DNA from: Symsagittifera roscoffensis
Lineage: Eukaryota > Xenacoelomorpha > Acoela > Convolutidae
NCBI RefSeq assembly: GCF_963678635.1
Contig: NC_087066.1
Location: 38,445,755-38,509,754 of the forward strand
Length of the DNA: 64,000 nucleotides
Direction: 5' to 3'
Numbering within the stretch: position 1 is the first letter of the stretch; each line of letters begins with the position of its first letter. Shown here one piece after another: positions 12,001-27,000 of this stretch. Below the pieces are notes generated by a model. That model was not told where the DNA came from. It made no database searches and saw only the letters and a program-made list of their open reading frames with translations. The position numbers and the translations under genes were made by a program.

Positions 12001-15000
12001 ACGCCAAAAAAGTCTAATCGCAAGCGTAATTAAGCTTAAAAAACCGAAAGTCAAACCGCAGAACAACAAATTCAAGTGAGAAAAATCATACGACGTAAAT
12101 AAATGTCTTGGCTTTGCTTCATTAGTTCAAATAGCTCTTTTCAAATAGTTGCTTCAATTATTTAGGCCGGTGATTTAGGCGCCGGATGCCTGATAACGGG
12201 TGCATATGTATAAATGATCGCAGAATTACACTATACCAAGTTCAATTGATGCAACTCTTGTTCGTAATCGCCAAAAGGTCATTGATCTATTGACCTCACC
12301 TGTGCTCGATGAGGTCTAGTGCAAGGTCATTGCCTCGATTGGAGGATAGATCGTGCATCTGAGTGGTGATTATTTCATCCCTCGTTCTCCTGTAGAATAG
12401 CACGGGTCCAGGGTAGCCCTTCAATTGTTCAGACACTCTCAGATCCATGAAGAGACGAATGCCCCGTGTGATCAGTCCCGCTGAAATGAAAAAAAAATAC
12501 TGATCAAAAACGTCAATGCATAGCCAACAGACAGTTGGAAAAGAGACAATGAATGCAAAAAAAAACTGACTTAGTTTTTTAATAAATTTCAAAAAAAAAC
12601 AGATGGCCTTAAAGCTCTTTGAATTTCATGAACACTTTTAGATCGGCATTTTTTTGATAAACTTAACCCAAATTGAGAAGACTGGGGAGCTTTTATTCGG
12701 CTGGGGAATCTGAATATTCAAATTCATTTTCGAAACTAAAAGTTGATCATGTACTACGTGACCGTTACACTTTTGTTGTTCGATGGTGGAGTTTGCGTTC
12801 CTTTTAACAACGGAAAGGTACTGAACTTAAGAAATCAAAGGTCAAACCGCCAAAATGTAAATTTAAGCATGAACAAATTTTGATGATTTTCCTGAAAAAA
12901 AAACGATAACAACATATAAAAGAGTCTGAACTACGTTCATTGGCTCTTAAACAGCAACACATTAATGAAATGAGCAACACTGGAGGAACGGGAACAACAC
13001 CTACGAAATCCTTTTGCTCTTGAATCATTACGTACTAGAAAAAAGGGCGAACATTTCCAAATCATTAGCTAAGACATTCAGTGAGTCTACTCTCAACAAT
13101 TTAGTTCATTTACTCAATTCGCTATCACTAGATCGTAAGATATACTGAACTGCACATCGCAGTAGTTGATTAATCTGTACCGCTCAAGTACTTTTGAACA
13201 AATAACGCAAATATGGTTTTGTTGTATCATGCAATTCCTCTAAATTACCAAGGTTCGTCGACTTTAAAAACCACGACATTGTTTAATAGCTTCTAAAGAC
13301 AATGCAGGTTCCATAGCTCAGTCGGTTAGAGCATCGTGCTAATAACGCGAGGGTCGAGAGTTCGAGCCTCTCTGGGACCAACTTTTAGACAATTCAGTCA
13401 CCCTTCGAACTAATTTCAAATCAAAAAACCGATTTTTTAGGCCTGTCACACGCGCCATTTTATTTATTTATCAGTTATTTTTTATTTCCCAACATTTTAG
13501 TAAGTCTTTTAAAATTGCCCCGTGGAGTCATTAGTTCAACTTTGAAAAGGGGGAAACTATCGAAAGCAATTAAAATTATTTTCCAATGGGCAATTTAGCT
13601 CTTTTCCACTCATCCTCCCAAAATTTCAAGTGAACTATTATACGCTGTCATATTGATATGAAAACGAGCCCAAATGACGCCTCTCAATCGTTTAAGTACT
13701 TCTCAAACCTAATTATAACATGCTTTTTTGGCGGTAATTTACATATTCGGTGCTTTTTTGACATCACTACTGCAGTAAATGCACTGAAGCAATGTAGTTA
13801 CATTAAAGACCCTGCTAGTTCCTTGGGACCCCTGTGACATTTGTAAACATAGCTCACATGCGAACTGAGGCATTTTGGCCAATGCTAGAGGCACTAGATC
13901 GTCAAAAGAAGCGTCGATCACGACTGCTCCGATGTTGGGATAATTCATGGCCAGCCAGCTGGTCGCGTATCCTCCGATTGACCATGCAAACAGCACAATG
14001 TCTTCATCTGCGAAGCCCAGCTCCACCCTGGCATACTTGTACACTGTGTCGATTGCCGCCTGTTAATGAGAAAAAAAAACATTTCTACAATACAATCATG
14101 CTCCAGTTAATGGTCCTTATGGTACAAGTAAGATAGTTGCGCCCCTTGAAAAAGGAAGTATTTAGGGGAGTTTAAACTAACTTTATTCTTTTTTTATAAT
14201 GGGAATACATCATGCCTGTTCGTTCTCCGGCCAAGGCAGACCGGAGCTGCCTCCGAATCCGAGGTGGTTCCAGCCGAGCACTGAGTAGCCTGCCTCGAGG
14301 GGAGTGGCCATGATGCCTATCTCGTAGAAGCCCCCGTTGCCTTCAGTGCAGATGACTATCTTGTCTCCGTTGAGCGATTCACCAACCGAAGAGTCTTTGT
14401 TTCTTCTGTCCACCACAAATGCATCCACTTCGTCAGACAATTCAGACACTAGCTTCACTCGCCTGGCACCCTCGTACTGCAAAAAAACACGTCAACCCGT
14501 CATTTTTTATTCAAAGGACCACCATCTTTTTGTTTAAATAACAGGATCAAGTTTACATCCTTCCCCTAAATCAACACTTTAGCAGATGGCAAACTAAAAA
14601 GCTTGACCGAGCGTGTGATATTCTAATCAGCTATTAGCAGAACAATTTTACAAGAATCATTCGTATGAATTTAATAGCAGTCTCAGAAAACAGTTTTTTA
14701 TTTAGATTAATTCATATTCGGCAATGAATCGAATAACTTTCTTTTGGATAGATCGGAGAACGGTTTTGGCTCACCACAGAAATTATTAATGACTTGAAAC
14801 TAAAACATTTTGTATCGGCGAAATAACTAGGCCATTAATCGGTACTTTTATGATCGCCGACGAGACAACAATTTTCGAAGAAAAATTAGAATAATATAAT
14901 TCAAAAGTTACCGTTGGGATACAACTATAATAGACAGCCAGCTAGAAAAAGCTACAAGTTACTCGTAAAAATTGCAAACAAAGATTGCGATTAAATAAGC

Positions 15001-18000
15001 AGGGGGATGTTTTGCGTATGATTATGGTATGCTTGTAACCAACAAAGTTTTTGACTAGAGAACTTTTTATAATTTTTTGGGAGACATCTATCATAGTTGA
15101 AACACTTATACATAGTCGAAGCTCCATCTTGCATATATATTAAAAACATAGCCAACAGATAATTCGAAAAGAGTCAATGAACAAGAGTGAACAGAAAAAA
15201 AACTTTGCACAAACCGTTTTTTGGATTCAACCCAAAATTCAGATTTGGGCACGTAGTTTTCCAGAAAAGTAAAAAAAACCATTCAAAAATAAAGATTTGA
15301 CTATTCCGAGGGCCATAACTTTTTCTTTAAAACAAATGAGGCGTAGCCGCTTATTCAGGGGAGCTCCCTAAAAACATTTCGAAAGCGTCTCAAAAAACAA
15401 AATAAAAAACCCAACATAGTACTTTTCAGATCTATTCATAAAAAAATGGGTGTATCCATTGAGTCTGAGCAGTAAATACGTTTTGGGCGTAGCCGCACAT
15501 GCAGGGGAGTTTTGCAAAAACCGTTTTTTTTATTCAACCCAAAATTCAAAATTGGGCACGTAGTTTTCGAGAAAAGTAAAAAAAAAACATTCAAAAAATA
15601 AAGATTTGACTATTCCGAGTGCCATAACTTTTTCTTTGAAACCAATGAGGCGTAGCCGCTTATTCGGGGGAGCTCCCTACGACCTAGTCGATCCATTGAA
15701 CCCAAAACTTCAGATTTGGGAGGTAGTTTCTGTGTAGACAAAAAAAAACACGTTGAGGGAATATTTGACTTTTTCGAAGGCCGTAGACAGTGATGAAGAA
15801 AAAAGCACTGGGGAATTAACAGACACACAGAGGAGTAGGCGGTCTGTCCATTGATATCTCTTTGTTCAAAACCGGTAGTACTTTTGCTAGAGTGAGAAAA
15901 TTTTCGAAAACTTCTCAAAATTAAATAAACTAAAAAACCCAATCCCATACAATTTCATATTATATGTTTTATCAAATACAGCTAACTAACAGTTGGAAAA
16001 AAGTAATGAATGCAAGGAAACTGAAAAAAAAAATGATTTGTTTTTTTAAAAACCTTACACTTTTGAACTTCGAAGAAAAAAAGATGGACGTAGGACTCTG
16101 AATTTGTAGAACAATTTATATGATTAAAAACTTTTTGACAACATAACCCAATTTGAGAAAACGTTTTTCGTGATCTTTACAATTGTGCTGTTCGATAGTT
16201 TGACTTCCTTTTAACATAAGAAAGGAAGTGCACTGAAACAGAAATCAAAAGTCAAACCGCAAAAAATCAAAAATGAGCGAGAACAACTCTACCTCACTAA
16301 GTTCCTAAAACGGAATTCTAATTTAACGTACAAGATACTCAATTTTAGATTAGCAAAGGAACAAAACTTAAGCAGCGAAAACAAAGCCGACAATCTTTGA
16401 GCAGGCACATGTTGAGCCGGAAAAAAATTATTTTTTGGAAATTGGCTGTTTTTTGGAAATTGTGTTTTTTGGAAATTGGCTGTTTTTGTTCCGACCATTT
16501 GAAAAATGGGAACTTTGTATTCAGGTCTCTTAAGTTTTTTTTCCACGCATAATCAGCTACCACAAATAATCATAGGAGAGACTTGAGTGATATATCATAT
16601 CGAAGCCCTTTCAGTCGCTATTCCAGTCAATGTCGAGAAAAACAGGTTTGAACCATTTGATTTTTCGACAAAAATCGAGCGAGTAAAGCGAGCGAGCACG
16701 CTTATTTATGCTTAATTTCGGCCGTTCATAATAGTTTATTTTTGCTTAATTTTAGTTAACTCGAGTAAAATTAGTTTAGGAGAATTTTAATGCTATTTTA
16801 GGAATCAAAAACTTGATTTCTCAATTTTTGTTTTCTTGTGATTTTTCTTCAAAAACTGCTTTCCTGTTGGCCTATATTACCATGACTGTCGAATATGCCT
16901 AAATTATAGTTTTACGTCAGATCATTTTATCTTTTTAAAGACTATGATCGGAACTTTCTGTGCTCCTTGCACAGTAACCGGCTTTTCTTGTTTGAAATTT
17001 AGTTTGTTTTCAATAAATGAACTTTTCAACACTAGTTTGCCCGAATTGTCTGTTCGAGTTTACATGGCATCTTCAAATATAATATTTGTTTCAGAAAACA
17101 ACAGTTATTTAATGATGAAGTTAATTATGCCGAGTTGTGGTACACATCCAAATAAAAACTATTATTCAAGTAGCGCTTACTTTCAGAAGGAATTTGGAAC
17201 GAGCTTCATCTCTGGGTTCACCTGAAACAAAACTCCATTCAACTTCGCAATGAACAAATAAATAACAACAGTCTATGATAAGGTTTTCTAGTTCACAACG
17301 GCAAAATAGCCAAGGCTTCTAAGCGTAAGTTAATCTCATGACAGAAAGGACAAACACGCGAAGAGTCCTTTAAACTATGTCCACACATACTTCAAACATT
17401 GAAATATGATTGGCCAAAAAAAATTCAGGCATTCGGTCTTTCTGGTCTGCGAGATTCGATCCTTCTAACCCTCTGAGCAGAGGTTGAGCTTTAATTACAA
17501 GCCCAGATAAAAGTTCATGTTGAATCAATATTTGAAACGATGTTGGTACTTGATCAAATTGAACTTTTTGTTATTTATTTGAAAAGCCAATTATCTGTAG
17601 TTGGTGCTAAGTAGCCTGAACACATTTTTGTCATATGTAACAAAAAAGGACATCATTCGAAAAGGACAAAAATCGATTTGTTTTTTTTTGTCATAGTAAA
17701 ATGCCTATTTGTTTTAGTCCCACTGACATAAACAGCCACGATCAAAATGGCTAACTGTTTCGTTTCAACTGAAGGTTCTGTGACCAGAACCTTCAGTGCT
17801 AACAGCGCAGCCAATGGCTTTTCTGTTCACCACTATACAATTGAACAAAGAGGCTAAGCTTCGCTTCGCTAACACTTTGGAGAACACGACAGAAGGCAGC
17901 ACTATAAAGTGCAATAAAAAAAAGAAATAAAGATCGAATTAGCAAAATATCGTCTACCTCTGGGATTCGGACCTCCGAACTAGAGATTAAGAGTCTCACA

Positions 18001-21000
18001 CACTAATCACTACGCCACGGAAGCTTTATAGCTACCATTAACCACTCAGGCACAAATAAAGCAGAAAAAAAACACTTTATTTGCCAGGTGAAAAAAAATT
18101 TCAAATGTACAAGTGTACGACAAATTATAATTATAATAATAATTGCTGTCAAATCAGCAAAATTTTCAAATACAAATTTTAAGCACTTAATTGATAGCAT
18201 CACAATCTAACTGAATCCATGAGGATTTTCCATAGATGGCCACTGTTGGATCTTCTTTAAATAAAATAAGTAATAATTCTTAAAATTTTGATTTACTGTA
18301 AGTAAGGATATTCTTGAAAAAGATTTGGCCATCATGTAACATGTTCCAAATTGCTAGTCATTTTTTTAAAGAGTTTTTGTTTTACTCATTAAATCTTTTG
18401 ACAAAATACAACTTTTTATTTCTTGTGTTCATGTTTATGTGATTGTTCGCATATTGAATTTTTTCGTAAGCTGGCAATAAGAGGTGTTTTATGGCATCAT
18501 GTGAAGAAACATTGTTTCCGGTATGACATTCAGTTTTAATTTAAGATCAGACGATGAATCAAATTTTGCACGATCACAAGTTTTAATTGCCCAGCTTAAT
18601 TGTTTTTCTAATGAGATTGACAAATTTGGTAAAATACCATTTAAAAGGAGGAAAGGATAGTGTAGGTGACTGATGATGAGTGCGTTTATGAGTACTAGTC
18701 TTCTTTTGATCAAAAGGGGTTTTTTGATCGACTGGAGGTTTTAATCCCGCAGGCCATTTAATCCCGCAGGCATGAGATATTTCACATTTTTTTCCTCAAT
18801 AATATTTTTGTCCAGCGCAATTGTGTATTTTTACAACTTTTAAAACTTGATTTCTACTGAAGATAATAAGCTGTGTATTTTCCGCATTAAATTGGAGTAG
18901 GTGTCTCCGAAAGTATTTCGATAAAAAACTGCATTTTTTTTCAAGTTCTCTAAGTGCAGTTTCAATGTGTCAATTGTTACAGAAAAGAATTCTGTCATCT
19001 GCACATTGATCTACTTTGCATGATTTAGTCAGTTGCTTACTGAGATTAATGGTGTACAGGTTGCAAATCAGAGGTCCTAAAACAATGCCTTCAGGGACAC
19101 CTGGATGAAGTAAGATCCAGTCCGATTCAGTGTTAATTTATATTGTTTTCTGACATCGGTCGTTTCTGAAACAATTTACCAAGTTCATAGCAGGTTCAGA
19201 AAAAATTATTGCTGGAGTTTTTGTCTTAAATGCTTATGATCATAGAGCCGGAAGCCTTCCAGAGATCTCATAATGAGCAAGCAACAAAATTGTTGGTATC
19301 AATCGACTTTCTAAATGACTCCGAAAGAAACAAAACAGCATCAATTAATGAGTTTGATATTCTAAAGTCAAATTAAGTGTTGCTTCGAATATTTTCATAT
19401 GAAAAACATTAATTTGTTTATATACCAAGCTTTCAAACACTTTTGATAGCGCTTCAGTAATTGAGATAGGCCTGTATTTTTTAGGTACTTCAGGATCATC
19501 TTTTTTTGTATAAAGGCGTGACTTTGTATTTTTAAGCTTCTAAGGAAAAAGATTGCTTTTCAGGTATTCATTGAAAAGAAAAGTAAGACGTGTGTAGGTT
19601 TCATTGCGACCATCTTTAAGAGCCCCTGATGAAACGTCAGATGGGCCTTGCGGTTTTTTTCATTCAGTTTCAGAAGTTCTCTTTAACACTCTAAGGTAGT
19701 TATAAATCTGAACGAAAACGAGTTTTGTTATTAGATTTGTTTTGATGTGGTTCTATAGTACGACAGCTCTCGGTGCCTATTTCATAGAAGCAACCTAGTG
19801 TTGAAAGCTTATAGTTACGGAGGTTTGTCATTTCGAAGATATTTTTTATGACTTCTCCGAAGGAATTTTTTAGAATAGAAATGTTGCCAGATGATTTTAA
19901 GAGTTTCGTGTTTCGTTAATAATGATCTATTTTTCATGCTCTGTCTTTTAAATGAATAACTGCCGTATGAAAATTTTATCTTGTAATTTTACTTCTGGTT
20001 TATCATTACGGATAAATATTGTCTTTTATTGAGCACAATTTAAAAATTGTTCAACTATACTTCCACTGAAAAAGTTTGATCATTGCTGCTGGGTTACTTT
20101 GTTGGTAGAAGCTTTTCTATTTACTTTTTGACAGATTTGACTTGAATAACTTTTCTTAGTAGTTTTTTAAATCATATTTTGCGCTTGAAGGTAGTTTTGT
20201 TTCCACTTACTTCAAGCTCAGTTATGAAAATAATTGCCCTCGATTCGTTTTTATAGGAGGTGTAAATAATTTGATTTGTTTGCTCGGTCTTTTACACAAA
20301 GATTGTTGATTATGTAGTCAAATAGTGATTTCGCGAGTCAATGTTAGGATAACTTAGGTTATAATCGCCTGAAATTATTATATTAGTGTTAAGTGATTGC
20401 GCATAGTCAACCGACTGAGCAAGTTCTTCAATGAATTCAGTTTTGTAAGAATTTGGAGAACACGACAGAAGGCAGTTAAATTTTTTGGGCACTAAAAGCA
20501 TGACGCCGCCTCCTTTTGTTTTCATGCTGGCTTCGACTGATGTGTCACATCTAAATAAAATAAATTTTTCACTATCTAGAGCCCATAAATTTATCTCGTT
20601 TCAGTCATTTAGCCAAGTTTCCGAAAAATCAAAAGTCGTATTTTCACCAATCGTTTTCACAAAGGATTTCAGGTCTCAACGTTTCCTTGCTATGCTTCTG
20701 TAATTAACATGTAAGACGTTAAAATAAAAGTTTTGTAGTATTTTAGTTTTTCTGAGATGAGATGAAGTTCTTTAAGTGGACACGGATTTGGATGGACGTC
20801 GCCTGATTAAAAAAGTTTTATTCAAGAAGAGTGTGCGTAAATGCTGGGAAAAACAAAGTAGAAAAAAATAATTATAATAATTGTAGTAGTGGCTAATCTA
20901 ATAGATATAGGGTAGAAAAAAATTAAAAATTAATGCGTAGTGCGCTGGAGAGGCGCTGAAGAAAATCTATTGAAAAAAAAATTGGCAACCCATGTAAAAT

Positions 21001-24000
21001 AGTTTGTTTTGTTTCTTCTACATCGTAAATCGTAACATCGTAAATCGCTATCACAAAAAGCAAGCACAGATAAACTAATTACGACTAAGACAGACTAGTA
21101 GCATTTGTGATAAAACAAAATAACAGACCAAATTTGAACAAGATTTGACGTAACTAGTTAAGTTTACTGAAGAAAGCCTTTAGTAAAGTAAAAGTTTGAT
21201 GGTGATTTTGATTCATCCCCGAAGTGAGAGCAATACTTTGATTTTGATTAAGGTTAAAATGGCGCCTATAGGGATGCATTCGAAAACTATTAGGGATTTG
21301 TATTGTTGTTTAAATAAGAGTGTTGATAATGCTGAAAAAGCGCTTTGTAAGCAAGTTGGAATTGAGATGCATGATCATTAGATAGTTGGACTTTGGAAAA
21401 GTTACTCGAGTATTTACAAACGAAAGGACGAAGACAATTACGTAAAAACGGACCGCCGTGATTATCATCGAAGTGGACCTTGTCCCAGAATGAAAACCTA
21501 TATATTTTTTGAACAGTCTATCAAAGAGTTCAATCTGAGCAACTCAAAACCTGCACTAGAACCGAATTGTACGTTAATTGCAATATACAATTCATCAATA
21601 AACCAATTAGTGCCATGGTAAGCTAATATTGACGGTATTTCGCAGACAACGACCATATCTGGGCTAAATTTGGTAGTAATTGCCTCAATAAGTTCCTAAT
21701 ATTTATAAATGAATTCATCAGGGGAAGGAAAATTCGTTTTTATGAACAGAGTTGGTCCATCTTGGACAATAGCGCATTTTTACATTTTTTTCAGGATAGC
21801 GATAGAGAAGTTTAATTTTCTCTTCAGGGGTGCTAACCCTGTAGGAATGTACTCTAGTGTCATTAGCGAGGGTTTCAGTTTTTATCCGAGCTGTTATACT
21901 TGACCCTACACTTAAGTTTCTACTTTCCTCTGGTACAGTAAAAGGTTGTTGAGTCTGGACTATTGTTGTCACTTCCTGATTCAGCTCCTCTGTTTATGAC
22001 TTCGATAATTTTTCGGTAGCCTTCTTTTTGAATATATAAATCCGAATAAACTTGAATGGCCGATTTGTTTAAATCATCAAGCTCTTCAAAGCTCAATTAG
22101 TGATTTGTTATTTTTAGTTTTTAAATCTACCCTTAATTTGGCTGAGTTCTCAGTTTTAGTAAGTTACGTTGCTTCAGAATTATGACAACAAGGCAAATTC
22201 TGGAAGTATTGTGATATTTCAATTCTGTTGTAATCAGGTTATTCAGAATGTTTTAAATATCGGATATTTTTAAACAATTTAGCTTTAACGAATTGTTTCA
22301 AAAAATTATTTCAAATTTTTTTTTTACTATGAAAGTTTCGATCGATTTTAAAACTTAATAGATACTTGGGAAAATTGCAAAAATTGAGGGATAATTTCTG
22401 GATTCCCTGATATTAAAAATCAGAAGAAATAGTTTTTTTAGTTACAACAAATCTTCAACAATTTGACTGTATTTTTGATTTTAGAAATATTTCATTAAGA
22501 AAATTCAATAGGGATAAGCAACTGTTTTTTATACGTTTTCTTATGTCCTCTGCAGACAATTTTTTATGTCCTCTGTAGACGGTTTTTATGTCCTGTGTAG
22601 ACGTTTTTTTATGTCCTCTGTAGATGTTTTTACGTCCTCTGTAGACGTTTTTTATGTTTTATGTCCTCTTTAGACATTTTTTATGCTAGAGAGCCAATGC
22701 TATGCAATTTCCAATGATACACTGAAATTTCCGAAGGAGTGAACACTTGTAATGAACATTTTTTTGCGCGTTAGGTTAGAAAAAAGAAGGTTCGTAATAA
22801 CACACTAAGCTGATCGCAAGTGTAATGACTCACTTAAAAGAGAGTTGAGAATCTGCAGAGATCCAGGGTAGATCATGCGCCGTCCAACCACATTCATCGC
22901 CACATTGCTACAAAATATCAGCAGAATATTCACATCATAAGGGACACCTCAAACAAAGGAACACGTCATGTCAGAAAGACCGAAGAAAACTATTATGTTC
23001 AATCATAATTCAGAAATACAAAATCTGAAAGAAACAGGCTAAACAATTAGTGAGTTTTTTAGACTCTTTTAGACGATTCTCTTAGACTACTTAGAGGACG
23101 CTGATTAGTTGAAAATTTACGCATATTCGATCCTTTCTGTCAAAAAAAAAGCCCCGCAAAAAACAGTTATCGACAAACTCTCATTGAAAAATGATATCGC
23201 TTTTTAGTAAAAACAATTCGGATCTACTTAGCAACTACCCCGCTTTCAAAAACAATTTATTTCGATCGCCGAAAATTGGCTGAAAAAAAACCCACCCCAA
23301 GCATAAATATTCCGTTTTCTTCGAATTTCGGAACAATAGATGACCAAAAATTGAAACGAATTTACTATCAGTATAAAAAATTCTTACCAGAGCAAATCAT
23401 ATGGCATTTTGAATATTCTCCCCAAAAAAGATGATTGTGCGATTGTGAAATGAGGTGGTAATCTGAATGTAGGTTTGAAGTCTCTAAGACGGTTGTCGGA
23501 AGATGAACTCAAATCGAAGTCGGGATCACAGTGCGAAAACTCATAAGAGAACTTCGCCAGGGCTTCCTAAACACAAAATAAAATGTTTTCCAGAATATAA
23601 GGTAATTGTCCTAATTATTACATTGTTGATATTTAAAATCGCTCGTTCAGGCAATTCAGTCACGGTCAATTCAGCCATTTTCAAAATCGGACTTAGAAAA
23701 ATTTACAAAACTTCGAGCGCTACCAAAATTAAATCACGTTGAATTTTTTCGAAACTCAAATACTATTTATGATTGGTCATTTTTGTAAGGATCTCCCATT
23801 TGGAGTAAACTGAATCTACAAGGAATTTTTAATTCCGCCGGGAATTCAGCAAATCAAATTTTTCGAGCAATTCAAATTTTTCGTGACCTTTTCACTTTTT
23901 GATTGCAACCGGTCGCACTTAACGCAGGACAACCGTGGGGGAGGGGAATGTCATCCATCTCGCCCCAGCCCGTTCCACCTTGAGGATTCGTACAACACTG

Positions 24001-27000
24001 GCACCCTCCAAATCAAGCTGAGAAAAGTTCTTGAAAACAGTCGAAAAAACTTCATCAACAAAACTTTTATACTTGGACGGTCTCGGATGATTTTCATAAA
24101 CGACCTTGAAAACCTTGAGACCCAATTACCGAGCGGAAACTAAGGTGAAAAAACTTGAGTCGACCAAAAAGTTTACAAAAAAACGACCCAATTTCAAAAA
24201 TTAAACATTTTCTAGGCGACTTCAGATTTGGCAGGGATTTTTTAAAAACAGGGAAAATCTTTCAAAACGGTCAAACTACCAAAAATAGGGCGTATCAACT
24301 TATGCAGGTGATATACCCAATACAAGCTCTTGAGATTCGATCCTCAATCTCAGATTTGTCATGGTAAAATCTGACAAAAAAACAAACCAAAAAAGCAGCA
24401 ATTTTATTCACTAATAAGACTTTTTTTGAAACCGGAAAAATTAATTTCATGAATAAAAATTTTGCAAAAAAAAACGCAAAACTTTTGATACAATCGAAAC
24501 ATTGCATGCCAGGATATTTTAAAGAAGAAAACCGATTGGTTTGGAAATATTAAGCTGAAAAAATTACTTAAAATACGTAGAAAAAATATTATCTTAAAAA
24601 CACTATCTTAAAATATTTGTCTCGGATGATGTTCATAAACCTCCCTAGCAGGCATTGGGAATAAATGACTGAGTGGCAACAAAAGTGACACAAATTGGGT
24701 CGACAATGCTTACGCCGAAAACGTAAGAATAGGGCTATCAAATTTTAAATCTCGCAATTCTTAAAACCCATCCCTCCTCAAACAAACCATTAAACAATCC
24801 TTCTTGAATTTATGCAATATAAGTTGCCTGAGCCGATATAAAATAAGCTGACCCCGCTTAACCGATGAGAAAAATGAATGAAATTATTCAAAATCAGGGT
24901 TGGTAAACTTACTAGCATCAGAACAACTTTCAAATAGAGAAAAAATTCTTTGAATGAAAAAAAAACTCAAGCAATGGAATGAAACTCCTTGAAATTCATG
25001 CCACATATTTAAAAACGTATTTACAACGTTTTTTCAATAAATGTAATTGAAAAGTTAATTACTATCTAAAATGATCTAACAGGCAGTTTTATTTGAGTTT
25101 GAGCATGTCAGCTTGTACGTTGTAAGAAAAACGTGCACCTAGTGCATTAACTTCCACGTTCAAAATATGCAGTAAATGCTGTTTACGAGGAAAAATCAGG
25201 TTCCCGATTACAAGACACTTGCTCTTTCAAGTAAAATCATACTTCAAACCACGAAACATCAGATGAAAAAGAAACGAACAAACGAACGTTTTTTTTTCTA
25301 TATCATAAACTTGAACTTAAAACTTGTGCAAATTTTTCCACAAAAACGAAGCGGAGATAATTAGATTCATTAAAATGAATAGATATTTATGAAATAATTA
25401 TATGCCATGACAACAGAAAGATACATTAGTATCGGAAATAAATTTACCAACAGTAAAAAAGCCGCAACCACCTGAGCAGAAACCGTTTCAGCCAAAAAAA
25501 ACTCAAAAAGACATAAAAACTGAAAAAAAATGTTGGGGTTCCCCTCCCCCTCAAAACACCCACACAGGCACACAAACAATTTTTCGGTCTTCAAACGAAA
25601 TATAAGGCCGGTAAGCCGATGAAATATAGACCAAAATCATTTGGGCAGAATACATTTTTCTGCGAGAAAAATATACGAAGTTGAGGCTTGTAAAACTACA
25701 AACAGCAGAAGTAAATCAAAACAGCAAGCAACTACAAGGTTAAACAAAAACGTACAGCGAAAAAAAAAACATTTTACGATGTGGCAACTTAGCCGACAAA
25801 AGATTGGTATATAGCTATCACAGAGGCGAAGCGGAGCTTCGCATCACTTGCGATAGAGGATGTATGACTTTGATTACAAGTAAATGAAAAAAATCACACA
25901 TCGAACAAAAACCCTAAATATCGTTTGATTTTTTTTGTAGTTAAAGTTATGAAAAATGCACAGGAAAAAAATTCTATAACAAAATTATCTGCACCATTAA
26001 AAACTTCCCAAAGAGGTTTCAAAATGCTAAAAAGAAACCGAACCTTTTTGCGGGACCTAAGCCGACAAATTTAGCAGACACGTAAGTCTAGAATATTCGA
26101 AAACTTTCAATTTCGACAAAAAACAGGTCCGTCTGAAATCAAATTTCTGAGATTTTTCCTCTCAAGCAACCGCGTTAACATCGCATTAACGCCACAGAAG
26201 ACTCCTCGAATTTATATTTTAAAAAAAACAGCTTTCAAAACTTTTAATCAACAGCACAAAAAAAAAATCAAAAAAACAGCTAAAAATAGGCAGAACTTCT
26301 TGAAACTCAATTACTTGCGCAAAATCGGATTGCACGAGAACAATTTTTATAATTCGAGTAAAAATGCCCAACTTTTAGGCAGATTTGGTGCTGCGCTAAC
26401 TGAGTCGACAAAAAAAGCAGACAAACAGAAGTCCGACAAAGATTTTTTGAAGCACGGACAATTTTCCACTTACAAAAAAAACAGATCCTGGCCGGATTCA
26501 AACCATTGACCTTTTTTCTATAGGTAGGTGTGTTGCCTCTTTGCCACATGCTCGAATTAACGTCTGAACTGTGATTTCATATGAACCAAAGATAAAATGA
26601 TTCAAGTGATTCTGTTAAACTAGCTGTTAACCAGAAAACAATGTTTATATTCCGGTTAGATAGCGCTTGCTAATCGCAAGCGTATTAAGCCCACATGTTT
26701 GTTCAAATGAAAAAAAAAACAGATCCTGACAGATTCGAAATCAAGACCTTTTCCCTCACAGGCATATTCGTTACCACTAGACCAAGTGTTCCAGATATGC
26801 AGAGAAATTTGAATTCATTACGAGCTGAATCCGTACTGATTCCTTACGAGCTGAATATCTGGCACCAAGTGTGCCAGATATGCAGAGAAATTTGAATTCA
26901 TTACGAGCTGAGTCCAAACTTACCAATTTGAATCTAAAAATACCACCTCTAAATTTGACCATTCTGTGAACAAAGCTATTTACGGGAAAAAAGTCTAGTA

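Noticed and set aside
17945-18022. A second tRNA gene (minus strand, CTT-like anticodon loop).
   Set aside because: The A and B boxes are recognisable, but the T stem and acceptor stem do not pair. Treated as a tRNA-derived fragment.
22541-22682. A CRISPR-like array, because of about six regularly spaced similar units.
   Set aside because: Units are contiguous with T-run variation and no unique spacers; the DNA is eukaryotic. It is a minisatellite.
23919-24125. A 68-aa minus-strand frame that looks protein-like.
   Set aside because: Its sequence is partly repeated near 24605-24700 (TCTCGGATGAT-TTCATAAAC), and no domain or splice sites support a gene; it is most likely repeat sequence.
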